Source: an uncultured Clostridia bacterium (lineage in GTDB: Bacteria; Bacillota; Clostridia; Oscillospirales; Ruminococcaceae). From it: a stretch of 64,000 bases of DNA. The notes beneath the pieces were generated by a model that made no database searches, was not told the origin of the DNA, and worked only from the letters and a program-made list of their open reading frames with translations. The stretch lies in assembly GCA_947168885.1 (NCBI GenBank), contig CAMVNQ010000008.1:1-64000 (forward strand), written 5' to 3'. Below, piece after piece: positions 52,389 through 61,830 of the stretch. Position 1 is the first letter of the stretch. Each line of letters starts with the position of its first letter. Both the position numbers and the translations under genes were made by a program.

Positions 52389-53468
52389 ATGATTATTCTG
52401 ATCGGTGTCCCGGTTTTTATACGCATTTTCGGCGCGATATGCGCGAAAGCGAACAGAAAGGCTTTGTTCTGCGCTGCTTTCGGCTTTTCGGTATTTGCGA
52501 TCATAGGACTCGGCTCGTTCGGCGGGCTTATCGGCGCCGATTCCGTAAGATACAGCCTTTTAAGCACGATGATCGGCGCGGTGCAGTTTGATGCGCTTGG
52601 CGGCATAGATGCGTCACCCGCCTTTCTGTTTATAATGAAGATATGCTCGGTATTCAGCACGGAATCATTTGTTTTTCCGCTCGTTATTGCTGTTATACAG
52701 GCATTGCTCGCGGGTTACGCGGTATATACGCGCTGTGATGAGCCGTATTCCGGCGCGGGAGTACTTCTCTTCTGCTTTATTCCTGCCTATTTCGCGGGTT
52801 CGCCGGCATTTACCGCAGCGCTTATCGCACTTATAGCTTCGCGCTGTATCGAAGAAAGACGTTTTTTCAGGTTTGCAGTTCTGATGCTTGTTGCAGCGCT
52901 GTTCGATATGTCGGCGCTGATACTTATACCGATATATTTTATCTTTCTCATACCGAACGTCTATATTTCAGCAGGCGCTTCGGCGATGCTTGCCGCTCTC
53001 GCGGCGGTATTCCCCGACGCCGTCACCGGAGTTTTCGGTTTTCTCGGAAGCGGGAAATGCACATCTGCGGAATTTCCGGTTCCGTGCGCTGTCATAGCCT
53101 GTGTTGCCGCACTTATCGGCGTGCTGATGTATGCCATGTTCAGGAATCGGCATAACGACTGCGAAAAGCTCGTGTCCGTGCTTTTGTGCGGAGCGGCACT
53201 TTCCGTGGCATCGGTGTTTGAACCGCGGCTTTTCGCGCTTACGCAGATGCTTCTTATGATGTCGGCACCGGTGCTTGCTTCCGAAGCTTTCGCGATAGGC
53301 GTAAAGTTCGTTGAGATAATTTTCCCGGAAAACAAAAGCACATCACGCATCGTGTTCTTTGCTGTATGTGTTCTCGCGGAAGCGGGAATATGTGCTTATC
53401 TTGTCATCGGGAACGTTTTCGGCGCGGCAGTTTATGATTCCGCGTTTTTATCGGGGGTGAACCTGTGA
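52389..53468 (+). CDS. EpsG-like polysaccharide polymerase
   Basis: 359 residues with about ten membrane helices. Gene order after a BY-kinase and the hydrophobic pattern suit an EpsG/Wzy-type polymerase of an exopolysaccharide or capsule. No glycosyltransferases are encoded beside it, so the locus is incomplete as an EPS cluster. Four-base overlap with the next gene. Confidence 0.65.
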   Translation: MIILIGVPVFIRIFGAICAKANRKALFCAAFGFSVFAIIGLGSFGGLIGADSVRYSLLSTMIGAVQFDALGGIDASPAFLFIMKICSVFSTESFVFPLVIAVIQALLAGYAVYTRCDEPYSGAGVLLFCFIPAYFAGSPAFTAALIALIASRCIEERRFFRFAVLMLVAALFDMSALILIPIYFIFLIPNVYISAGASAMLAALAAVFPDAVTGVFGFLGSGKCTSAEFPVPCAVIACVAALIGVLMYAMFRNRHNDCEKLVSVLLCGAALSVASVFEPRLFALTQMLLMMSAPVLASEAFAIGVKFVEIIFPENKSTSRIVFFAVCVLAEAGICAYLVIGNVFGAAVYDSAFLSGVNL

Positions 53469-54013
53469 TAAGCAGAACGGTGGACAGTCTCACGTCGAAT
53501 CATCCCAAAGCAGCAGAGTACTGCAGAAAACGCATCGAACTCTTCTTTGATACATCCGACGGAAAAAATATCGTCGTTTTTCTCATAGCGGGCATTGCCG
53601 CGGGCATTTTCGCCGGCTGCCCGAATGATATAATGAAATACGCCGCGCTGGGACTTACTGCGGTGGTATGGATACAGACATCTGTGCTTGCGGGATTTCT
53701 CAGGCAATGGTTTTTCCTGTTCTTTACGGCTGTTTACTTCATGCTCCCTTACATTTTTGTTATTAAGCCGGAGACCGCGGAAGCCGCGCAGGCGAGTGAG
53801 CTTCAGTATATGCTCTCCGATCTGCTGCGGACTGTACCTTTGCGCCCGATGTATCTTATCGCCGGAGACGGCGACCCGCAGCTCGTATCGACGATACTGC
53901 TGCTTGTATGTATAGTATTGTTTTTCATCGGCTTTCGTATCCGCTCGGGTGCGAAACGATCGGATTTTTATTGCAGGACAAGGCTTGAACAGCTCAAAGA
54001 GGACAGCCGGTGA
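53465..54013 (+). CDS. Integral membrane protein of the polysaccharide operon
   Basis: 182 residues, GTG start with GGGGTG upstream, overlapping the polymerase by 4 bases. Membrane segments lie at about 37-54, 61-78, 82-102 and 139-160. I do not recognise the family; its position suggests a role in polymer export or regulation. Confidence 0.6.
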   Translation: MISRTVDSLTSNHPKAAEYCRKRIELFFDTSDGKNIVVFLIAGIAAGIFAGCPNDIMKYAALGLTAVVWIQTSVLAGFLRQWFFLFFTAVYFMLPYIFVIKPETAEAAQASELQYMLSDLLRTVPLRPMYLIAGDGDPQLVSTILLLVCIVLFFIGFRIRSGAKRSDFYCRTRLEQLKEDSR

Positions 54014-54073
54014 ACGGCTGTGGGTAATGCTTTATGGCAGCCCGTATGTCTATGAAAGGACGGCATTTTAAAA

Positions 54074-56305
54074 ATGAAGTTAGGAAAGATCGTATCGTTC
54101 ATGATCACCACCGCAGCTGCGGCGGTCTGCGGAGCAGCTCTGCTCTCGGTAAGCGCCGGTGCTGTAAAAGTGCCTGCGGGTTACACTTATACTACCGACG
54201 GAGGAACGACCTTCAATGAGATAACAACTCTCGATCAGTATTTGTACCGCTATGGTCAGCTTTACGATGTGAATCATAACTATGTCGGACCTGAGAGCAG
54301 CGAACTTACACTCGACGCGAGTGACGGCGATGCGTCGCTTACCGGTGTGCAGCTCGGGTATTTATCCGGCAAGGGGCTTTCTAAAGTCATCATAGAAGTA
54401 GTGAGCGAAGGATATTCCTATAATGTTATTCTAAAGGACAAGAACGTCAACTTCTTCTCGGGAAGTACATTTACAAATGGTGCTGATTTCGGTCTTTTGG
54501 CAGATACGAGCAGCAAAGGCACATTGAAGCTTTATACGGGAAACTCCGTTTATACTTCCGGTCACCCGTTTATTATCCAGGTGTACGGTGATCTTAACGG
54601 CGATGGACTTTTCCGCAGGCTCCTGAACGAAGCTGCGGTCGATATGTCGGACAGGCTCAGAGTCTATACATACGACAATCCCGACGGCTCACAGAAGGAA
54701 AAGAACATAAAGGTCATTTACAGCAAATATGCGGACTATGATCTCAACCTTACTTTCGGCAACGGCGTAAACAATTACTACTACACGAAGTATGACAAGA
54801 ACGTGCTTCACCTCTATAATCAGTCGAACATACAGGCATACATCGAGCAGAAGGTCGCAGAGCTTTCGGGCATGACGCTTGAACAGGCTTACTACGACAG
54901 CGCGGTAAGAAGCCGTATGGAAAGTGTGAAGAAGTCTGTAATCGGCAGGTTCTTCAAATGGGATCCCGAGACCAACGACTGGGCAAAGGATGAAACGGTA
55001 TATCTGACAGCAGCCGACATAGACCCGCTTATAAATGAATATTTCGGCGGCACCGGAGCGAGCGTCAACACTACCGTCAACGCGCAGCAGCAACAACTCA
55101 GCGAGCTTATAAAAGTCCTCGTTGCTTCCGGCGATAATGACAGAATGATCGAAAACGCTCTCTATAACGTTTTCGGCTGGGATATAAACAGCGTAACGGC
55201 AAACGAGCTCAAGGCCGAGATCGTTGATACCATCACCGGCAAGCTTATCGGCGCGGGTGCGAATGCAGATAACTACAAGACCCTTGCACAGTATTTCATC
55301 AACGACTGGGCAACAGAGGAATACAGAGTATTAAAGGCAGGGTTTGAGGAAGTAAAGACTATTCTCGACAGCACTAACACCAAGTACGCTTCTCTTTCCG
55401 CAGTGATGCAGGAAGTAAGCGCGATAAGATCCTTGCTTGGCAGAAACCCCTCAACCAACGCAACTTATACGCTCGCCGAGACGATACAGCTGATAAAGAC
55501 CAACAGCAGCAGAGTGTCCTCTCTTTTAAGCTCGACGGCGACAGTCACAACCAACGATATTGCCAACATCTTAGTCGGTACGCAGACGACTGTTCCCGTT
55601 ACATATAACAACTACAACCCGGGTACCGAAACTTATGTGACAGGACAGGCTTATGCGACGAAGAGCGAGCTTACGAACTATATCAATTCCCTCAACTCGA
55701 CGATAAATGATCTCCAGAACCAGATAAACAGCTTAAAGAACAGTGTAAACAGCACCTCGAATAGCATAAGCGTTTACGACTGGATAAAGACTACTCCCTA
55801 CGGTGATGTGGATACGTTCATGAATGCAGTCGCCGATCTCGTGGCAAAGAAGATAGGAAGCGGCGAATCCGCCTATGAAATCGCGGTAAGAAACGGTTTC
55901 CAGGGCACAGAAAAGGCGTGGCTCAACTCCCTTGTTGGAGAATCCGCTTATGAGATAGCTCTCGATAACGGTTTCCAGGGCACAGAAAAGGCATGGCTCA
56001 ACTCTCTGAAGGCTGACGGTATAACGGACGATGACAAGGTAGTGTATTTCTACGAGCAGAAGTTCAACAGTGCAGCTCCCGCAGAGACTGATGACGAGGA
56101 AGTGGTCATTTCCGAAGGTGACGAAACAGTAAGCGCGATTCCGCTGAATATGACAACGGAAACGAACTTCAATGTTTCTGACACAAAGCCAACGAGCACC
56201 AGAAACCCCTCTACCGGCGTTGTCGCGGGAATACTTATACCCGCCGGCGCGGCAGCCTGCATTTTCCTTATAAAGAAGGACAAGCGCAGAAGAGGCAGAA
56301 AATAA
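54074..56305 (+). CDS. Surface protein with coiled coil, 25-residue repeats and NPSTG sorting signal
   Basis: 743 residues: signal peptide (1-30), beta-rich N-terminal region (30-195), a long region with a Ser/Asn-rich coiled coil (525-570), two 25-residue repeats (597-621 and 622-646, GESAYEIA...GFQGTEKAWLNSL) related to bacterial surface repeats, a linker, and a C-terminal NPSTG (711-715), hydrophobic span and KKDKRRRGRK tail. That is a sortase sorting signal with an NPxTG-like motif, so the protein should be covalently fixed to peptidoglycan. SD AAAGGA 14 bases upstream. Last gene of the operon. Confidence 0.8.
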   Translation: MKLGKIVSFMITTAAAAVCGAALLSVSAGAVKVPAGYTYTTDGGTTFNEITTLDQYLYRYGQLYDVNHNYVGPESSELTLDASDGDASLTGVQLGYLSGKGLSKVIIEVVSEGYSYNVILKDKNVNFFSGSTFTNGADFGLLADTSSKGTLKLYTGNSVYTSGHPFIIQVYGDLNGDGLFRRLLNEAAVDMSDRLRVYTYDNPDGSQKEKNIKVIYSKYADYDLNLTFGNGVNNYYYTKYDKNVLHLYNQSNIQAYIEQKVAELSGMTLEQAYYDSAVRSRMESVKKSVIGRFFKWDPETNDWAKDETVYLTAADIDPLINEYFGGTGASVNTTVNAQQQQLSELIKVLVASGDNDRMIENALYNVFGWDINSVTANELKAEIVDTITGKLIGAGANADNYKTLAQYFINDWATEEYRVLKAGFEEVKTILDSTNTKYASLSAVMQEVSAIRSLLGRNPSTNATYTLAETIQLIKTNSSRVSSLLSSTATVTTNDIANILVGTQTTVPVTYNNYNPGTETYVTGQAYATKSELTNYINSLNSTINDLQNQINSLKNSVNSTSNSISVYDWIKTTPYGDVDTFMNAVADLVAKKIGSGESAYEIAVRNGFQGTEKAWLNSLVGESAYEIALDNGFQGTEKAWLNSLKADGITDDDKVVYFYEQKFNSAAPAETDDEEVVISEGDETVSAIPLNMTTETNFNVSDTKPTSTRNPSTGVVAGILIPAGAAACIFLIKKDKRRRGRK

Positions 56306-56317
56306 TACAATGCAGCA

Positions 56318-56343
56318 GCCCGTCAGTCTTAAGACTGACGGGC
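56318..56343 (+). terminator. Strong terminator of the surface operon
   Basis: AGCCCGTCAGTCTT against AAGACTGACGGGCT with no loop bases to spare, followed by TTTTTT. Confidence 0.92.
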
Positions 56344-56419
56344 TTTTTTCACACTTTTTCTCCGGAAATCATATTATATTTCAGCGGGCAGATAAGACCC
56401 GCCGATCGGAGGAAACACA

Positions 56420-57277
56420 ATGAAAGACCAAAGCATTGTTTTTATAGGCGGGGATATGCGTATGCTATATGCCGCAGAAAAGCTTGCAGTCAGATACGAC
56501 TGTGCTCTTTCGGGGTTTGAAGGGCTTACAACGCGTCTGCCGTCCGCTTCTGCGGGGGCGGGATATGACATCGCTGTTCTGCCGGTATTTGCGGGAGGTG
56601 CGCAGGAAATACGCTGTCCGTTCGCAAACAGGGCTTATGATATAAATATACTCACACTGCATTTAAAGCGGGGTGGAGTCGTATTTGCGGGGAAAGTATT
56701 TCCTGGGTTCGAAAGGTTCTGCGAGGAAAACGGGTACGTGCTTTATGACTACCTTGATCGCGAGGAGCTCGCTGTGCTGAACGCGGAGCTCACAGCCGAG
56801 GGCGCGGTAAGCATAGCGATAAATGAGACGGATCGCGCTCTTCTTGGCACCCGGGTCGCCGTGCTCGGGTTCGGGAGGATAGCAAAGTTCTGCGCACAAT
56901 ATCTTTCAGCCCTCGGCGCGGACATAACCGTCTGTGCACGGAAAAAGCGCGATCTTGCATGGGCGGCGGCGCTCGGTTACGGAAACGCGGATATGAACGA
57001 TGAGCCCGAGTTCCGTGATGCGCTCGCATACGCAGACCTTGTTGTAAACACTGTTCCGGCAAAGCTCATGACCCGCGGACGCGCCGCAGTGATAAAAAAA
57101 GACGCTCTGCTCATAGAGCTTGCGTCAGTACCGTGTACCGAGGGTGACACGCCGTTTCGCGTCATAAATGCGGGAGGACTCCCAGGGAAGACGGCTCCCA
57201 TATCCGCCGGTGAGATAATTGCGGACACGATCGAAAATATCCTTACGGAAAGGAGCAATAAGAATGGAGGAGCTTAA
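56420..57277 (+). CDS. dpaA: Dipicolinate synthase subunit A
   Basis: 285 residues. A Rossmann-type dinucleotide-binding domain (VAVLGFGRIAKFCAQYL, about 145-161) follows an N-terminal domain starting SIVFIGGDMRMLYAAEKLA. With DpaB it makes dipicolinic acid from the lysine-pathway intermediate in the mother cell for spore cortex and heat resistance. SD GGAGGAA. Overlaps dpaB by 14 bases. Confidence 0.93.
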   Translation: MKDQSIVFIGGDMRMLYAAEKLAVRYDCALSGFEGLTTRLPSASAGAGYDIAVLPVFAGGAQEIRCPFANRAYDINILTLHLKRGGVVFAGKVFPGFERFCEENGYVLYDYLDREELAVLNAELTAEGAVSIAINETDRALLGTRVAVLGFGRIAKFCAQYLSALGADITVCARKKRDLAWAAALGYGNADMNDEPEFRDALAYADLVVNTVPAKLMTRGRAAVIKKDALLIELASVPCTEGDTPFRVINAGGLPGKTAPISAGEIIADTIENILTERSNKNGGA

Positions 57278-57851
57278 AGGTAAACGGGTCGGGTTTGCGA
57301 TGTGTGGTTCGTTCTGTACATTCGCATCATGCTTTACGGCTCTTGAACGGCTCATAGAGCTTGGCTGTGAGCCGGTGCCGATAATGTCGTTCAACGCTTA
57401 TGAGACAGATACGCGCTTCGGGAATGCCGCAGAACATGCTGCAAGGCTTGAACGGCTGTGCGGGAAAAAGGTGATACACACCATAGCGGAAGCCGAACCG
57501 TTAGGTCCGAAGAATATGATGGATATAATGCTTGTTGCGAACTGCACCGGAAATACCCTCGCGAAGCTAGCGGCGAGCATAACCGACACGCCCGTGACTA
57601 TGGCGGTCAAGAGCCACCTTAGAGGAAGCAAGCCCGTGGTGCTCAATATAGCGACGAATGATGCTCTCGCAGGGTCGGCGAAAAACATATTTACGCTGAT
57701 AAATTACAAGAACTACTACTTTGTGCCGCTCGCACAGGACGATCATATAAAGAAGCCGTTCTCGCTCATGAGCGATTTCTCACTCATTCCCGCCGCGCTT
57801 GTTTCGGCGCTTGGGCACAGGCAGCTTCAGCCTGTTGTCGGTACAACATAA
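57264..57851 (+). CDS. dpaB: Dipicolinate synthase subunit B
   Basis: 195 residues; FAMCGSFCTFASCFTALERL is the flavoprotein-type P-loop start of DpaB (SpoVFB), and ITDTPVTMAVKSHLRGSKPVV is conserved. Start at 57264 with AAGGAG upstream, so a longer in-frame extension is not used. Cotranscribed with dpaA. A mother-cell sigma factor (sigma-K or sigma-E) would be expected to drive the operon; I did not find a clear matching promoter. Confidence 0.93.
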   Translation: MEELKGKRVGFAMCGSFCTFASCFTALERLIELGCEPVPIMSFNAYETDTRFGNAAEHAARLERLCGKKVIHTIAEAEPLGPKNMMDIMLVANCTGNTLAKLAASITDTPVTMAVKSHLRGSKPVVLNIATNDALAGSAKNIFTLINYKNYYFVPLAQDDHIKKPFSLMSDFSLIPAALVSALGHRQLQPVVGTT

Positions 57852-57858
57852 GCAAGCT

Positions 57859-57894
57859 GCCCCCTGCATTCGGGAGTTTCCGGATGCAGGGGGC
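57859..57894 (+). terminator. Terminator of dpaAB
   Basis: GCCCCCTGCAT/ATGCAGGGGGC with a 14-base loop, followed by AAATACCTGTTATTT; a weak U-run. Confidence 0.75.
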
Positions 57895-57903
57895 AAATAC
57901 CTG

Positions 57904-58026
57904 TTATTTAATGTCTGCTGTAATCCGGTATCACAGGATTACGGGCAGTTGTTGAGGACACATTATTTAATGTCTGCTCATCAGCCAATAACTGCCAAAA
58001 GGCAGTTATTGAGGACACATTATTTA
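57904..58026. repeat. Two tandem copies of a 57-59-base hairpin repeat
   Basis: TTATTTAATGTCTGCT occurs at 57904-57919 and again at 57963-57978, and GCAGTT-TTGAGGACACATTATTTA at 57945-57969 and 58002-58026. Each copy encloses a hairpin (GTAATCC...GGATTAC; ATAACTGCC...GGCAGTTAT). The repeats touch the stop codon of the CPBP gene at 58020. Origin unknown. Confidence 0.6.
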
Positions 58027-59006
58027 TACAGCTTTATAAATGTTATAACAAGGATAACGGCAGCCGCAACCAGAAAAACGGGGTCTGCGAATATCACTGC
58101 GAGCCGTTTCGGGAGCGTTGAGCCGCCGTTGTCGTTAAGCCGGTACAGCCGCAGTATAAGCACTGCCGCCGTTATGGGTATCGCGGCGATCATTATGTAC
58201 GGCGTTGCCGATTCGATCGCAGTCAGAACGCTTTTTAAAATCGAGCCGGAAGGGTCGTTCCCGAGAGTTTCGGGGAGATAACTGCTTATCCCTGCGGTCA
58301 GATTGTTTACGATGTGGCAGATAACGCACGGCAAGACCGAGCGGCTCCTTATCGCTATCACCGCGAGGAAATATCCGAATGCGAAAGTATAAAGAAACTG
58401 AGAGAAATTGAAGTGTGAAAGTGCGAAAAGAAGCGAAGTCACAAGTGCAGCCGCGCTGTCACTGTATTTCCTCATCGGTGTGAGCAGCAGCTTACGGTAT
58501 ATAAGCTCCTCACACACCGGCGCGATAACGCAGGTGCAGACAGCGAACACGGTGAACATGAACGCGTCTTTCGGCATAGCAGAGGAAAACGCGATCTTTG
58601 TCTGCGGGACCGAAAAAAGCGTTCCGAGGAAAGCCGAGATATGCGATGTGATGTACGCTCCGGCCAGAGCGAAGGTCCAGCCCGCGACGAAAAGCAGCGG
58701 TGTTTCACCGAAGAACCGCTTGTATCCCGAAGCCGCGGGTTCTGTTTTACAGTCGCGGAAAATGAACGCATATACCGTTATCGGGAAAGCGTAGGCACAG
58801 ATCTCGTTGAAGAACATAAAGATCAGATACCCTGAGTCTGTGCTTCTGTCTGCAAGCTCTGCCGCGTTCGGGAAAAACGATATGATCGCCGAAACGAGAA
58901 ATGACAGCAAATACGCGAAGACGTAGTTGTTCGCGATAAGTGCTATCGCCGCAATACCGTATCTGCGCGCAAGCCCTTTCTCTGTGATGCTTTCAGGTGT
59001 GCTCAC
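58020..59006 (-). CDS. CPBP-family intramembrane glutamic protease
   Basis: 328 residues, about eight membrane segments, with the family motif EELIYRKLL (two Glu and an Arg) and the later FSQFLYTFAFGYFLAVI region where a conserved aromatic/His site would sit. CPBP proteases (Rce1 type) cut membrane or prenylated substrates. GTG start at 59006, overlapping the previous gene by 4 bases. Confidence 0.85.
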   Translation of the reverse strand: MSTPESITEKGLARRYGIAAIALIANNYVFAYLLSFLVSAIISFFPNAAELADRSTDSGYLIFMFFNEICAYAFPITVYAFIFRDCKTEPAASGYKRFFGETPLLFVAGWTFALAGAYITSHISAFLGTLFSVPQTKIAFSSAMPKDAFMFTVFAVCTCVIAPVCEELIYRKLLLTPMRKYSDSAAALVTSLLFALSHFNFSQFLYTFAFGYFLAVIAIRSRSVLPCVICHIVNNLTAGISSYLPETLGNDPSGSILKSVLTAIESATPYIMIAAIPITAAVLILRLYRLNDNGGSTLPKRLAVIFADPVFLVAAAVILVITFIKLYK

Positions 59007-60085
59007 CCTGCGTCACCGCCGTATATGATCGATGTTATCAGCGACCGTGAAAAACCGCCGTAGGTATCTATTATCATAAGCATCGAAATAATTGCGGGAA
59101 CGGTACAGAGAAGTATGCCGACTTTTCTGCCGTTTTTTACTTCTCCCCAGACTTTCGGTGTCCGGTAACGCTTTATCTGCCTTATTTTCATTATTGCCGT
59201 GATAAAGCCGACAAAAATGAGGATAAGCACGCTTACCATGAAGATGCCGTAAAACGCGACCCATATCATGTCGCTGTCGGGTATCTCCGCCTGATCGCCG
59301 TGAAGAATGAACCGCTGTACGCTGTCCGTGTTCATAAGCAGTACCGTCACCGCGGCGATGCCGTTGGTTATCATGTGTATGATCGTTGTCGGGAAGATAG
59401 AATTTGTTACATTTGCGATATATCCGAGTGCTATACCGAACGCTGTTGTATAGAAGCACTGCTGGAAATTGCCGTGGAATATGCCGAACAGGATACCGCT
59501 CACGAAAATGGACAAGCCGTTTCCGTAGGGTTTGAGCTCATTGAGGATCAGCCCGCGGAACATGAATTCCTCGAATATGGGCGCTATCACAACGAGCAGG
59601 AATGCCGTCATCAGCGCGCCGCCCATACCGTATGACGTTTCGTCGGCAACTGTGTTGAGCTGCTTGGAAAAGTCAAATATGCTCGTTAAGAAATAAGTCA
59701 CGACTATTGTTATAAGATTGAAGATATGTGCGAAGCCGTACACCGCGGTGAAGTTGCCTATGGCGCGGGTGTTGCTCTTCGGTATAGTATAGAAGCTCTT
59801 TATGCTTCGCCCTTCATTTCCGATATATCTGAACATGAATGCTCCGATGACGGACGGAAGTATCTGAAGGAACAAAGCGGACATCGAGAGCTGGGTGATA
59901 TAATTAACGGTCGCGTCCGCGCGCGCGCTGTCCATTGCTTTGTCAACAAGCGTTATGACGATCACAGCAGCATAACGCAGCAGGAATATCAGCATTACGT
60001 ATGACCCGATCAGCAGTGCGGTCTTTTTGTACGCGGGAAGGATCGGGTCTTCCCGCATTCCGGTATTTATCGTTTCTTCCGGCAT
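59003..60085 (-). CDS. CPBP-family intramembrane glutamic protease
   Basis: 360 residues with about eight membrane segments; EEFMFRGLI motif followed by FGIFHGNFQQCFYTTAFGIALGYI, which includes the conserved His. SD GGAGGT precedes the ATG. Tandem paralogue of the next gene; bacterial CPBP pairs are found in bacteriocin or surface-protein neighbourhoods, but none is here. Confidence 0.88.
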   Translation of the reverse strand: MPEETINTGMREDPILPAYKKTALLIGSYVMLIFLLRYAAVIVITLVDKAMDSARADATVNYITQLSMSALFLQILPSVIGAFMFRYIGNEGRSIKSFYTIPKSNTRAIGNFTAVYGFAHIFNLITIVVTYFLTSIFDFSKQLNTVADETSYGMGGALMTAFLLVVIAPIFEEFMFRGLILNELKPYGNGLSIFVSGILFGIFHGNFQQCFYTTAFGIALGYIANVTNSIFPTTIIHMITNGIAAVTVLLMNTDSVQRFILHGDQAEIPDSDMIWVAFYGIFMVSVLILIFVGFITAIMKIRQIKRYRTPKVWGEVKNGRKVGILLCTVPAIISMLMIIDTYGGFSRSLITSIIYGGDAG

Positions 60086-60149
60086 TTTTTACCTCCGAGG
60101 AATGACAATGATTATATAAGAGATTTTCCGAACGACAGGACGTCTTAAA

Positions 60150-60197
60150 GAAGGTTTCCAAAGCGCTGCAAGGACGCAGCGCATAAAAGAAACCTTC
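60150..60197 (-). terminator. Terminator of glmU
   Basis: GAAGGTTTC...GAAACCTTC outer stem and GCGCTGC/GCAGCGC inner stem, just after the glmU stop, followed by TTTAAG on the minus strand. Confidence 0.8.
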
Positions 60198-60201
60198 GGA
60201 A

Positions 60202-61590
60202 TCATGCTTTTTTTATTCTCTGGAAATTCTTTTCCCAGTTTTCTACGATCTTTGTCTGTGCGCGCTCAACGGCAAGACTGTCCGGCGGCACGTCGCTCGT
60301 TATCGTCGAACCCGCGCCTGTGCAGGCGTTTTCTCCTATCTCGACGGGTGCGATAAGGTTCGTGTTACAGCCTATGAAAGCATAGTCACCTATCTTTGTA
60401 CGGTATTTCTTAACGCCGTCATAGTTTGCGGTGACACATCCGCAGCCGAAGTTCACGCCTTTGCCGACATCGCTGTCGCCGAGATAAGTAAGGTGTGCCA
60501 CTGCCGTGTTCACGCCGATCTCCGAGTTCTTTATCTCCACGAAATCGCCGATCTTGACACCGTCGTGGAGCACTGTACCCGGTCGGAGCTGGACGAACGG
60601 ACCGGCTTTCACGCGGTCGCTGATACGGGATTCATAAGCCTGAACAGAATTGAGCGTTACGCTGTTGCCTATCTTACAGTTTTCGATGAGCGTGTTCGGC
60701 CCTATGACGCATTTCTCGCCTATGACGGTATCGCCGCGGATTATCGTTCCGGGGAGTATGGATGTATCACGTCCGATCTTCACGTTTCTGCCGATGATGA
60801 TGCCGTCGGTGGAAACGAACTCGACACCCTCGTCGAGGAGACGTTCGATAACGTTCATCTTCGCGATGATGTTCAGGCGAAGAAGGTCGGAACGGCTGTT
60901 TGCGGCGAGAACTATGTCGGTGTTTCCGGCGGAATATGTTCCTGCTTTGCCGCCGCCGGAAATTATGAGGCTTACGGTGTCGGTGAGGTAGTATTCGCCC
61001 GCCGCGTTGTCACAGCCGAGTCCGTCAAGCGCTTTGAGCAGCACATCCGAGCGGAACCATGCGATGCCGGAATTGACCTCTGTGATGCCGAGCTGTACGA
61101 GAGAACAGTCTTTCTGCTCGACAATGGCGGAAAAGTTTCCGGTGTCGCTGCGTATTATCCTGCCGTAGTCGGTTGGATCGGGAAGGTCTGCGGTAACGAC
61201 GGTGACATCATTTCTGCGGTGGATATGTTCGTTGAGTGCGGCGGTTATGGTGTCGCCGTCGATGAACGGCGCGTCTCCGTTGAGCACAAGGACATTCTCG
61301 CTGTCTGCGATGAGCTCCTTTGCCTGAATTACGGCGTGACCTGTGCCTTTGCGTTCGGGCTGGACAAAAGTCAGATTGCTGCCTCTTTCGCCGAGGTAGT
61401 CTTTTACAGCACCCGAGCTGCTGGCGATAACGACACCTGTGCAGTCTTCGGGTATGCCCGCGTCATTGACGCTGTCGAGCACCCAGCCGAGTATCGGGTC
61501 GCCGAGGACTTTACACATTACTTTCGGGACAGACGATCTCATTCTTCTTTCGTCGCCTGCCGCGAGTATTATAGCGCAATAGCTGTTCAT
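60202..61590 (-). CDS. glmU: Bifunctional UDP-N-acetylglucosamine pyrophosphorylase / glucosamine-1-phosphate N-acetyltransferase
   Basis: 462 residues, normal length. The N-terminal uridyltransferase domain has LAAGDERRMRSSVPKVM (the usual GxGTRMxS is DERRMRS here, with the Gly-rich loop changed) and NGDAPFIDGDT; the C-terminal half is a left-handed beta-helix (VIGEKCVIGPNTLIENCKIG, FVEIKNSEIG). It makes UDP-GlcNAc for peptidoglycan and other envelope polymers. The SD GAGGAG is 13 bases from the ATG. Promoter at 61660-61688 and a perfect inverted repeat at 61636-61655 lie upstream. Confidence 0.93.
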   Translation of the reverse strand: MNSYCAIILAAGDERRMRSSVPKVMCKVLGDPILGWVLDSVNDAGIPEDCTGVVIASSSGAVKDYLGERGSNLTFVQPERKGTGHAVIQAKELIADSENVLVLNGDAPFIDGDTITAALNEHIHRRNDVTVVTADLPDPTDYGRIIRSDTGNFSAIVEQKDCSLVQLGITEVNSGIAWFRSDVLLKALDGLGCDNAAGEYYLTDTVSLIISGGGKAGTYSAGNTDIVLAANSRSDLLRLNIIAKMNVIERLLDEGVEFVSTDGIIIGRNVKIGRDTSILPGTIIRGDTVIGEKCVIGPNTLIENCKIGNSVTLNSVQAYESRISDRVKAGPFVQLRPGTVLHDGVKIGDFVEIKNSEIGVNTAVAHLTYLGDSDVGKGVNFGCGCVTANYDGVKKYRTKIGDYAFIGCNTNLIAPVEIGENACTGAGSTITSDVPPDSLAVERAQTKIVENWEKNFQRIKKA

Positions 61591-61635
61591 TTTTATATCA
61601 AGTCTCCTCTCGTTATACGGATTGAAAACGTACTG

Positions 61636-61655
61636 ACAGTTGAAAGATCAACTGT
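61636..61655. promoter_or_regulatory. Inverted repeat in the glmU leader
   Basis: ACAGTTGA-AAGA-TCAACTGT, 8-bp arms around 4 bases, downstream of the glmU promoter. It could be an operator or a 5'-mRNA hairpin. Confidence 0.4.
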
Positions 61656-61659
61656 TACC

Positions 61660-61688
61660 ATTATCGCACATTTTGCGGAAATAATCAA
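61660..61688 (-). promoter_or_regulatory. Promoter of glmU
   Basis: Minus-strand TTGATT (61683-61688) and GATAAT (61660-61665), 17-base spacer. Confidence 0.65.
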
Positions 61689-61697
61689 TAGGTTTTG

Positions 61698-61726
61698 TTG
61701 ATTTTATTGTCGGTTTGTGATATACT
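61698..61726 (+). promoter_or_regulatory. Promoter of addB
   Basis: TTGATT (61698-61703) and TATACT (61721-61726), 17-base spacer; divergent from the glmU promoter. The leader to 61830 has no other gene. Confidence 0.65.
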
Positions 61727-61830
61727 TGAAAAAAGTGCGCAGATCAGCTGTGATAAGCTCGAAAACAGGAAGCGTGCGTCTGTTTGTGCAGTATTGCCAT
61801 AACATCAAACCCACTGCGGGAGGAACATAA

